Shown here: one piece after another, positions 52,958 to 64,000 of the stretch
How positions within the stretch are numbered: position 1 is the first letter of the stretch
Layout: every line of letters starts with the position of its first letter
NCBI GenBank assembly: GCA_022885665.1
Contig: JAGQDJ010000059.1
Location: 62,001-126,000, forward strand
DNA: 64,000 nucleotides
Direction: 5' to 3'
Origin: Triops longicaudatus
Lineage: Eukaryota; Arthropoda; Branchiopoda; Notostraca; Triopsidae
Notes under the pieces: model-generated
Seen by the model: only the letters and a program-made list of their open reading frames with translations
What the model was told of the DNA's origin: nothing
Databases searched by the model: none
Made by a program: the position numbers and the translations under genes

Positions 52958-55900
52958 AAATTAAACTTGTTAATTTCTTTTTTAATTATTTGTCAGTGTA
53001 ATAAAAGACTGAAAAAAAATCAGTGTCGGTAACCACACAAGGAAGATTCTGTAACTAATTCACGCACATGGAATTAACAAGAACGTGACGAAACTCGAGT
53101 TTTTTAACGAGGTCCACGCGTTCCCACGTGGTCGTCTCCCCTTCGGTACGAGTGTGAAAGAGACAATAGAAAAAATTAAACGGTGACTGGGCGTGGAGCG
53201 GCAACACCTTTACAGAAACGCGTTCTAAGGCAAGTTTTATGAAACTGTAAACAAAGCAACAAGAGAAGCTTTTCTATTCTACATTATATTTGCCTATCAG
53301 GTCATTCACCTGCAATTACAACCTACATTACATTCTCCGACACTTGATCATAAAGCCATAAAGAATTTGAACTAAAATTTAATTCCACTGCTGCCACCTT
53401 TTATGTGTTCAACTTAAATTATAACTATTTCATTTCTTATGCTTTAAACTGTTCTAATCATAACTTAATTGCCTTGTGTTCAAAATGAATACTCAAGCAC
53501 TATAGATGGCAAAACTGGACACTTGGCCGAATTATGCTAGAATTCATGCTATGAAACCTTCTGGAATATATTTTTACGTACTTTCATAAAATAACACGAG
53601 TAGGTCCACTTCGCATGAAAAAATCTATTGTTAGACCCACGTTCTGCTTGTAACGCTTCTTTTGCGCAACAATGGACCTTTTGGCGACGGATCAAATCCA
53701 CTCGAAAGAGCTTTTTCAGTCGTTTTCAATTGTTAACGAAAAACGGAAACCTTTCCACGTCTCTGAGCTAGTAAAAAGGTACTTGTATCCAAAAAATTTA
53801 TGTAATGGAAGGTCTACAAGCAATAGTAAAGAAACACATAAAAAAGAAACTTGAAGAAGTTAGCTCGAGATTATATTTCCCTTGAGAAATGTCGCTTTCA
53901 TTGTTACAACGAACACTGCTCGATTATTCTTGCCGGGATATTTTCAGTTCCCATGCTGAATTGCGACTCTTGGCAGCAATAAGGAAATGAGAGAAATAAA
54001 ACAAAAATAAGGGAAATGAATATATGGTAGTGATCTATAAATCTCGCCGAAGGGAGAGAAAGAGGGGAAAAAACTTTTTCTTTTATTATCCGGCACTTTT
54101 TAATCAAAAGAAATGCTGACAGACGAAGGTTCTTTCTTTTCTATTTATTTTGTGCATTTTTCTCGTTTTTGGTTCTGAAGAGATCTTTGGGGAAGTACTG
54201 CAAAGGTAAGAACGGCGGTCAATACATTTCAAGTCCTTGAAAACCTATCACGTCTTTCTTAAAGCTCACATTTCCTCGTCTGCCTCTTTTCAAAGTCTCT
54301 CTTCGTCTCTTTTTCCCTCGGGAATCGGAAGAAATCAATACAAAAGTCTCTACTAGTCTCTCATAAGATTTTCTCAGCGTTACAAACTGTAAACGTGGCA
54401 ACTATTCATTCAATTTTTCCTTCGGGAGAGAAAAAAAGCAGCCCTTCCTTTCAATTCGTGCCACACAAACTACAAGCTACTTCCGCGAGATCTCGTTGAT
54501 CAAAGCCATTGTCAGCTCAATACTCTTAAGCCTGGGATTGTGTAGACACGTTCTGCACAAACCCCGAGCTTAGACATTGAGAAATTAGTAACGTCGCATT
54601 ACGTTTTCCTTTTCCTTTTGGTGAATTTGCGGCTTGTGACGTCACAAGCTTAAATGAACTACGCCACAAAACCACCGGAAAGAATTTAGCTCGCATTTAG
54701 CTTAATAGACCACAACTTCCGTTTCTCATGAGGTCAAATACTATATCTTTATCTGCTCACTATACTACTAAAAATAATAACGCGATTGTGCAGCAACAAA
54801 GGAATCACTTGTTAACCTAACTTGGCTACAACTTGTAGCTACAAGGGATTGCGACCCGTTCGTCAATTGTCCCTTAGAATTATTTTATCTCGCGAGACTA
54901 GAAAACAAATCGCGAAAAGTGTCTAAATTTCTCTCACTTGTAGTTAAGTTGTTAAAATTAACCAGTTTTACGAGTGGATGGCATTGATACACCCAGATAG
55001 CCATCATTATCTGAGACGGGAGTCTCGCTCGCGCAACGGCAAACGGTTGCTAATGCCGTTCCGCGAATGGTTGCTAGGATGCACATAACAAAAGACATGC
55101 GGTCACTACATTCCTTTCCACGCCGCTCGCGCGTAGCTTGTCCCGGCTTGCTGAACCTCGAGTCCAGCCTTGGCACTTCTATACGTATCCCGTGTCCGCG
55201 AATCCGCCATTCGATTCGCTATGCATTCGGTCGGCAGGCGAACCGCAAGGAAGACCGTTACACGTCAAATTCAAACCGTTATCAGCGTCACTCTTTTGCA
55301 GACTTATCTAGACACTTTTTTATTACCAACGTTATCATTTTCGCTTACTTCCTTACACTCTAACAATCTACGATTGCTAGACACGTCAGCAAATGGATGG
55401 AAGTCAAGAAAAACGCAAAAACCATCCATGTTGCCACGTGGCAGCCCTTTGCAAGCGTTCATTTTTCTCTCAAAGAACCGTGTACTTTTACAGTACACGT
55501 ATTTGTTCCACATGCTCAATGCATGCAAATTCCCCTAGCTTTATCCAAACGTTCGCATATATTGACTTTAGGTGCACTGATAGCCAATAAAACGGTACCA
55601 ACTTCCCAGGCAATGTTTACTAACGTATTTAAAGCGGCTCTTCAAACTCGTCAAATGATAAGCTCTAGCGTAACTCTCAGAATGAGTCTAAAAGACGAGA
55701 GTCTGAAACCCTTATCTCGAAGGTTGGAAAATACGCCCTAAATACACATTCTTTCAGAAAATTTCCCGTCACACTCGAACGCGTCGAGAAACCCGAAGTT
55801 GTTTTCCGTCTGCAGCACCAGTTCCGAATCGGAACAAACAAATCTCCGTAGACACTTCCCACAGCTTGAACACTGTCATGAATGAACAACAACTGCACAG

Positions 55901-57416
55901 TTGTCACCATTCAACAAAACTAGAGTTCGCTCTCTCGCTAAGGACACCAACTTTGTCTTAGCTGGAAAGCTACGTCCTAATTTCCTGGCAAAATAAAAAT
56001 CTTGGCCAGAAATTCTGTAAACTTTTGTCAACAAACTTAACTTAAACTCTGTTAAAATAACCTAGCTTAGCATAGCCTAACTTAAACCAATTTGAAACTT
56101 TTTTCCTTTATGTTTTTATTTTTTTAATAACAAAAATAAAAGAAAGAAAACTTGGGAAATGTTTCCACAATCTTAATTAGCATATTTGCTCACCGTGAGA
56201 AACCAAAACTGAAGGTAACAGAAAAATAAAAAATCTATTCTCTTCAAATTGGCGTCAGAATTGTTAAAGAACGGACTTTTTCTCACCTCGTAAAACAATG
56301 CGAGAGAGAAAAAAGGAAAAAAAATCTCCACGTTACAGGCATAAATATCGGTTTCGTTACAAACAACACGTAACCATAAAAATTTCCCTACCAGGTCCTT
56401 GTACGGGTTTCAAAACCGTGATGCTAATCTTAATTTCTTTGCCCCTTCTCCTTAATTTTTTTTTCCTCCATAAAAGAAGCCTAAGAAGGAAAAAAAGGAA
56501 GAAGAAAAAATACAAAACAACTGAAAGAATTTGGGTTTCCTCACTTGAATACTAATTAAGGTAGCTTGAACTTGGTGAAGGAGAGAAATATATTACAGCA
56601 AGGAAAAAACGGCAGAGTTGTAAGTACTATAATTTTCTCGAGATGAGCTTAGTCACGTCGTCACGTGAGATTTCTATACTTCTTATTTTTAGTCTTCTTT
56701 ATTTAAAAAAAAAATACTTCGCTTCGAACAACTCTTAAAAAGGTATACCAACAAAGAACGAAAGTAAGTCCAAACGAAATAAAAAACAGATTAAGTAAAA
56801 TACAACTGGTCAAATAAGGACATTAAATTAAATACGAAATAAGCTTGTTTGGAAAATAATTCCAAACAGGCTAAAATAATTACAAAAATTCAAAGAAAAG
56901 AGCATCGATTTACGATACAAATCAGTTCAAGACCCATCGTAAATCGAAACTAGTTAGTCCGCCCATTAAGCGTCAAACTGAACAATAGGAAATAAAACCC
57001 TTGTGAAATTGAAAAACCCATCCCGAATAAAGAAAGAACGAAAATGTTAATGGCTCGGCCAACATTGGCATTGACCGATTTTCGTTAAACACCAAATAAA
57101 AAAAGAAAAACTGTTATAGGGGTTTTCCAGTCTCCGGGTCCCGAAAAACCTTTGAAAACCTGCTGCTCATCCCAAAAATGTGAATGAAAAGCCAGAAAAT
57201 ATTAGGCAAGGCTAATCGTTCCAACCTCGACATTTAATCTTCCTGAAATAAAAGAATTAAAAAAAGGGGAATTCGATTTTCCGTGATGCTCTATCAATTC
57301 CTCTTACTGTTTTTTTTATATTTATTCACATTTTCAAATGAAGTCCACTTCGCGACTCTAGCTAACACGTTACGAGGAGATTTTTTCGTCATGGTATAAG
57401 AACTAATAAGTAGTTA

Positions 57417-58312
57417 CGTTAGTTTAACTACTTTAACTTAGCCAAACCTTCCCAAACTAGGTTAGCAAGTTCAAATTAACTGACCTAACCTAACTAACCT
57501 AAGAAGCTAGTTTAACTCAAATAGCTTGACTCAAGTAACTTAACTTACCTAACCTTGTCTAAGTTTCAACTTGTTAAGTAATTCTAACTTAATTAACCCA
57601 ACTAACTTAAAAAACATAAACTAAACTGACAAATACAATTCATTTATTTTACCTGAACTAACTCATATTATCTAAACTAGCACAACTTAAATAGCTTCAC
57701 ATGACTTGACTGACCTAAATGAACTAACGTAACTTTTTTAAACTAAAAATAATTGGCCTAACCTAACTAGAGTTACTTAACTAATTTAATATAACTTATC
57801 TCGCAAACATAACTGACGTAAACTAACTTAACTAACGTAAGTTATCCAACCTAATTTGACTAACTTAACCTAAGTAGCGTTGCTTAACTAACCTTTATTA
57901 ACATGACCTAACTAACAGACCGTAAACTAACTTGCGTTACAACTAACTTAATCTAACTTAACTTGAAAATCTAACCTAGCTCAGCTGACTTAACCTAACT
58001 TAACCTAACTTAGCCTAACCTAACCTACCTAGTGTCATTAACTAACTTAACCTAACCCAAATCCCTAGCTCTAGCCTTGGTTTCACTTTCCTAACCTAAC
58101 TTAACTAATCTAGCTTCAAACAACCTAACTTACTTAAACTCAATTAGCCCATCTTAACTCAACCTAGCTTAAATGCCTTAACTGATCTATGCTACGTTTA
58201 CACTGTCATCTAAACACGCGTTACCGAGCTAGTTTCGTTCGATAACCCGTGATCAATTGTCATTGGCAGCGTAGCTTTAACCAGACTTGAGTAACCTAGC
58301 TGAAATAACCTG
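57417..58312. repeat. Long degenerate CCTAACTTAA tract (0.9 kb)
   Basis: Dense AACCTAACTTAACC-type words, the densest block near 57955-58030 (for example CTTAACCTAACTTAACC). C-rich on the plus strand throughout. Confidence 0.8.
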
Positions 58313-59509
58313 AGAAAATATTACATAAAAACTCGTCAGTAACGCAAAACATGCGTGATGGCATGTTTTTTGCATTCGAACATGAAAACCAACTCAAATT
58401 TGCTTAAAAGTTTAGTGAAAAACGCAAAGAAAACTGCGAAATGTGTAGTATACTTAACCACAAAATTTAGAATAATAATAGACTAGAAAATGGATCACAT
58501 CTGTGAAACATCAAAATTAAATATTCGTTAGCAAAATATTTCTAATTCACTTGAAATTTCGTTTCTCTAAGAAATTCGTATTCTTAAATCTCCCAACAGT
58601 GATTGTTTAAAAAAAGGACAATTTTGCGACCAGCTTGACATTCATCGTCCACGCTGTGTCTCCATTAGGTCGAGATTTTTACGACTATTCAACATTTTCG
58701 AAACAAGTTCCAAAGGTTTTACTAAAACTATCCGAAACATTAACTTCGGCTCAGTCTTCTCTTTCCTTTTGTTCACGAAGTGGGTTCCAAGATTTAGACT
58801 CGGAATTTTTTAAGCATCCACCAAAAAGCCAGGCGTATCTCCTCGGCGACATTTGCCTTAATTGCGGGGAATTCTCCGTGATTTTTCGTCCTTAGCATTT
58901 TTAAAAAAGCTCAGGGTTAATGTGAAGTTATTACGGCGCATAAATGCTGCTGGAGTGGAGAGGCTTCTGTTGATTGTCAAGTTCACGGATGTTTCCTCCT
59001 TCCCCATCTCGACTTTGTCTTATCTCTTATTTCAAACATTCAAGGACTTGACATAATCCCCTGTCCCGCTTTTTTCCTCGTAGTTCCCAGACGCCCAACA
59101 CACATGGGTTCAACTTTCGCCTTTCGAGCTCAGCGTCGTGCTCGACTCACAAGGGCCAAAAATATACCGACACATAAAAAGTCCACGTCGCAACAACAAA
59201 AGCACGCTTCCAATATTTGTCATAACTTCCAACAATGAACCTTCAATAAAAGCTCGCATCCTTAAAGAAAACGAAAGTTAAGACATTCAATTTCCCTAAC
59301 TTTTCCTTCAAACGAACTTCATACTCCAATCGTCATTCAAGACTTCGTTGTTTGCCTTTCAATGCCACAACATGAAATACGAAGGAAGACTTTCCTTCAC
59401 AATGCGAAGAAAACAGGAAACACAAAGGAATTATTTGCACGGAACCCGATTTTTTATGCATTTTCTAGAAATATCTTAAGGACGTTTTCCGGGTTCACTC
59501 TTTTCATTA

Positions 59510-60237
59510 GCAACCTAACCAAACTTCACTAACCTGACCTAACACAACGTACCCTAAGTTGGCTAAACTATTGTAACCTACCTGACTCCCCCCAATTTAT
59601 CTACCCTAGCCTAACTTTATGGAACTCCCATAGTATACTTGAATCAGCCTAGCCTAATTTAACTAAAGTAAACTAGTACAGTTAACCTAACCTAACTTAT
59701 GGAACCTAACATAACATAACTACACTTAGCCAACTAAACTAGGCTAGCCTAACTTGAACTAATCTCTATCTTAACCTGTATAAACATGGGTTAACGTAGT
59801 TCGGCCTATCACCTAACCCGAAACCCAACTTTAGATAAACCAACTCGATCTAGCCTAATTTTAACACGCATTCCGTTAATCTACTGACTAATATGCGTAA
59901 TCTTGCCTACTTAAATTTAATAGCCTCAACTAACTTAATGTAATATAGCCAAAAACACTAAGCTAATCAAGTTAATTACCATAACAAGACTTAATTAGCT
60001 AATTTATACAATTTAATTTAACTAAAATAAAAAAAACGTTGTCACTTATTTTAACTTTTTCAACTAACGTAACTTGCTAGCCAAATTAATCTAACCTAAT
60101 GTAAATTTATCTAATCTGCAACTGGCCTCAATGTAACCTTACTTAACTATGCCTAACCTAAGCTAACCGAACTTGATTTAAACTTAGCGAACTAGAAACC
60201 CAACTTTAGCTAACCTAACTTAACGTTGCGTAAGGTT
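59510..60237. repeat. Degenerate CCTAACTTAA tract
   Basis: CTAACCTAACTTA and GCCTAACTTGAACTAA words over about 730 bp with interruptions (about 60020-60060). Same orientation as the tracts at 52 and 57 kb. Confidence 0.75.
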
Positions 60238-61020
60238 GTGTTCCATTCAATTCTAATTAAATTAACTTAGTAAACTGCTAACCTTGATACACGATTACAT
60301 TGATAATTTTATTGATAATTTTACGCATTGATATTTTACTTTCTTAATCACCTTTTTATTACAACGAATAGATAACTATTTGCTTGAATTATTGGATAAT
60401 TGCAACTAATTTGGTGTCTATTTTAGTCACAAGAGTCTTCACAGTTCGAAAGTAAACTGTTGCTCGTCATTCGGCCACGGAAGTGGGAAGTGCACGGGGA
60501 GAAAGAGGAAGGAAGTTTCTAATAAACAAAGGACGGTGAGCTAATTGAGTTTCGCATACTCCTGGCTTGCAATACAGACAACCCAAAGGCCAGCATTTTA
60601 ACGAGGCATCGGTTGCGTACTTTTGCATTAGCGTTAGTCCAAACAAGCCTTAAATCTCGGACTCTTTTGTTGTTGTTATTATTATCATTCGCTCGAGACT
60701 TTAAAAGCTTCTGAGCCACGCATATTGGAATGGAACTTTGTATTGGTTCCGTAACGGACTACGCTGTCTACAGAAGTTCACTCCAAACAAACGCTCAGCG
60801 GGAGACATGGTTGGACTGGCCCAGCATTTTTATTGCGCCTTGAAAGCTTAATTGCCTTTGAAAACGTCCCTATAATGCAATAAAGTTCGGCTGATATTTC
60901 TTAAATGGGAAACTGCTTAGTTTAAAACCGTCTAACATTGCAAAATACTAACGCAAATTGAATGAATTGTGGAATTCAAAGAAATGCGTTCAACGTTTCG
61001 TTATTTGTCCAATATATACT

Positions 61021-61196
61021 ACGCTAACTTGACTAACTCATCCAAGTTGTTTCTACACACTCAAGCTAATCCAATTTCAGAAGCCCAGCCTAACTTAAAT
61101 TAATTCAGCAGACTTAAATAACCTAACTTAACCTAACTCAATAAACCTAGCTTAATTAACCAAACCAAACATTAATTAACTTACTAAATTAGACTC
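61021..61196. repeat. Short CCTAACTTAA tract
   Basis: About 180 bp of ACCTAACTTAACCTAACTCA-type sequence, same orientation as its neighbours upstream. Confidence 0.7.
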
Positions 61197-64000
61197 AAAC
61201 TTCTCGTGTAAAGAAAACATCCAAAACGAGCTTCTAACAGTTTTGCCTAATTAAGTCACCGTAAAAAATGGAGAAATTTTTCAGCTACTTTTCTACAAAA
61301 TTAAATTTCACAGCTCAATCAGCGTTAATCCTATTACTTGCTCCTTGTTCAATTTGGCTGGGAAAACACCCAATCTCTTAACAGACGAAAGAAGACCTCA
61401 CTTGTATTCATTGTTGCAGGTGAGGAAAAGGCTGCTTCGCACTCAACGTAATGAAAAAAGGGTCTAATTAGAGCAGGTGGATTATTTCCAGTCAGACCTT
61501 CACCTCAATCGCATATTCCTCGAGCCCACGCGACTCAGAATGTCAAGGTTTTTGGCAAATGGACAACAAATACAATCCGTTTCCATTTCTTCCCTTTCAG
61601 TTACCTCACCAGTTTAATTATTCAGTCATGATTTTAATCCTTCCAAATCGGAAATCTACTAACTACAATGACGTTACACTCCACTGAAAACCTCTCCTAC
61701 AAACAGCTTTAGTTAAATACTAATTCTGGAAAATTACAAAAAATAAACACTAAAATAAAATGGGATTTCAGAAAAATTGCTGAACCTAAATATTACAGTT
61801 TGGTTTTTCTTTATTTTAGTTTTAACACTAAATAACTCTTTGCGTCGTCATCATTTAAAATGAATCTACATAAATAACAAATATTTAAAAAAATGTTCAG
61901 CTGAACCCAAACGAGGTTAAAGATATTTGAGACGATACAGTAAGTATTAGTGTTTGTTGCCGATTAACCAGAACTAACTTCCTATCAGAGTGGTACTTTA
62001 TGGCCATAATGTTTTTTTTTCTGGAATATGGGCGCATTTGTTGTTAGTAATAAATGCCTAACGCCTTTAGGACGCCCAACTTATCGTTTGCAACGGTGTG
62101 GAGATAAAGAACAAGGATATTAGTTGTAAAACGTAGCAGATGGTTGCAATTCAAGCTGGAAACATTCATCCAAAACCGTTGGTAGTAATCTGAGCTGACT
62201 TCTTTCCTATCTTTGCACTCTTTTAGCCAGCCACAATTCATGCTACGAAAGGTTAGAACGTGACAACTTTAACCTTCTTTAACATTTCCTTTGTTGACCG
62301 TTTCAACGATTAAGTATTTTTTAAAAAAAATTTTACCGAATTCAAAACACTTGGAATTAAAATATTAAATTTAAATGTATTACACTTATCATTGCTTAAC
62401 CTAACTTCATTGGAATAAAATAACGCAGACAATCTGACTGTATTTCATTATTAACACTTGACCCGACAAAATAGTCCTTATAAAGTTTACTAAAACCTCA
62501 AGTTTTCAACATCATACCATTCATTTATGTAACTCATTTTTCATTAATTGCTATATTATTTTCGTAATTTTTCATAATTTTAATGTTTTACTTTCATGTC
62601 ATTTTTGTTTGTTCTTAAAGTGCTACAAGTCATTAACTTTTCCATTTTCGCCAGTTTACAAAAGAATTGCCTTTGAGAAACCTAGTTGCACAATTTCGTG
62701 TACGGATTAGTAACGGGAATGGAGTCCTTGGCTCTCTCTTGCGACCCGAAAATCCGCATCGTTTGATTTAATGGTGTTATTAAGCCGATGGACTTCTTTC
62801 CAACTCTAAACAGTGCTTTCGAGCTCTATAACTTGTCTTTCATATGTGACCTCGATTTGCACAACGATAAAAACCCTTTCTAAAGTGAAATTAAACTGGT
62901 ATGCATCGTCCACAGCTTCTTTCCCAACACAAACACAAAACAAACTAGCTCTTACTACATTTCTATGAGCTTGGCAACCCGAAACCAGTAGTTTGACCAG
63001 TGTTTATTCATCCGTGAAAAAATCAAAACTTGGGCAAGCGTTTTGTGGCATTAATCTCCATTCAAGTCTTTGAAAAGCGTTGCTTGGCAACCTAAATCCT
63101 TACCTTGTTATCTCGGACACCTTTTAATTGCACAATTTTCCAAGAAAAACGTATCCAATGCTTTTAAAAATGACCAACTTTGGTGTGACAAACAACTCAC
63201 TATCACTGTAAAACAGGCTAACACTGAATTTTAATGCCAACGGAATTTAGTTGCGAAAACAACGAAAAAATATTCGAGTACACTGTCAACAACAAGGGAC
63301 GCATTAGCGTTCTAACCTTCGGGCGCTGACTCACCCAACTGAAGCAAAGCAACGCAGGGAGTAAGGTAAAAAGACCAAGCGGGGAACGGGAAGGAACCGA
63401 ACCCAGCGCCGCGCTGCAGGCTCGAGGACCGTAGCTTCACCTCCCGCCTTTACGGTTTGAAGGCCGCAGTGGCTAGCACTGACAGCGCGGACGAGTCCAG
63501 GTTGTAGCTCGCAGGGGAGGAATGTCCTTCAACTTGCCATCTCCTTCCCAGCGCATTGTGGATGAATCTTGAATCCCCCCTTTTTCAAACTTTAGGGGGT
63601 CGGGAGCTGTCTCAACTTAACCCCTGCCTTGCACCCTCCTTTTACTTAATCTTACCAGTCTCTTCATTCCCCCTGTTCGTTCATTGTATCGTATTCCTTT
63701 TTCTGTGCCTTCGTGCTCTCCAGCGTCAGATAAGGCCGGGAAATAATGAACAAGCGTCAGTGTCAATGAAAGAGGACTACGTTAATTAATTTGCAAATTT
63801 GTGGAATGAAACTGTAAGGGATGATTCACTCCTTGCAGTTTCGTTTGGCGCGGAATTGAGTTTAATGGCTTTCTTACGGGGGGCTTCCAGTTACGCGGAA
63901 CTACTTAAGGAAAATTACATTGCTAATGGGACTTGTTTTGCGAAGAAGCATGGAAGATAGTCCAAAAGAGAGGGCTGCCCTCCGGGGGAATTGGGAAATG

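Larger units (their letters stand above)
49266..64000. other. Upstream non-coding region of RASGEF1
   Basis: No convincing coding exon was found. Besides the CCTAA-type tracts and the promoter-like cluster near 52.9 kb, there is a GC-richer island at about 54960-55270 with overlapping ORFs on both strands (no recognisable protein) and another near 63300-63560. The 5' UTR and promoter of RASGEF1 probably lie here but cannot be placed. Confidence 0.55.

Noticed and set aside
63360..63480. A possible tRNA-like segment (GGTTCGGTTCC-like B box on the minus strand)
   Set aside because: No consistent cloverleaf with matching acceptor arms could be drawn.

Overview
This window is eukaryotic nuclear DNA, probably from an arthropod. 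It is AT-rich, its coding information is split by GT-AG introns, and most of it is non-coding. It is littered with degenerate tracts related to the ancestral arthropod telomere repeat TTAGG, and it carries small hAT-type DNA transposons. No bacterial-style operons, rRNA genes or CRISPR arrays were seen. Species cannot be named from the sequence alone.

One gene is clearly recognisable: a RASGEF1-family Ras/Rap guanine nucleotide exchange factor (RASGEF1B/1C-like) on the minus strand. Nine core coding exons could be read by eye, and every junction keeps the reading frame. Eight of them (18178 down to 12262) carry the whole family-typical protein: a PQTP N-terminal motif, the RasGEF-N (REM) domain and the CDC25 catalytic domain. 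Two further phase-0 exons lie upstream on the same strand (44940-44996 and 48669-49265). They would add an N-terminal extension of about 218 residues that matches no family I recognise. With them the model has ten exons and about 694 residues over 37 kb, including one intron of about 26.8 kb.

Layout: 1-7819 is non-coding DNA downstream of the gene, with a 102-bp (TAA)n tract. 7820-9436 is a hAT-like element with a second, 156-bp hAT MITE nested inside it. 12262-18178 holds the RASGEF1 core exons. 18179-44939 is the giant intron: a third hAT MITE, a second MITE family, TTAGG-like tracts, two other degenerate tandem arrays, a perfect 22-bp hairpin, X-box and CTCF-like motifs, and several possible alternative or nested exons. 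44997-48668 is the first intron, largely occupied by an array with a GTTCGTTATAA core. 49266-64000 is upstream DNA, dominated by CCTAA-type tracts at 52, 57-58, 59-60 and 61 kb, with a CRE/TATA cluster near 52.9 kb.

The best leads are the unrecognised N-terminal extension, the possible alternative first exons that splice in frame to the PQTP exon, the nested hAT insertions with intact target-site duplications, and the unexplained degenerate arrays.
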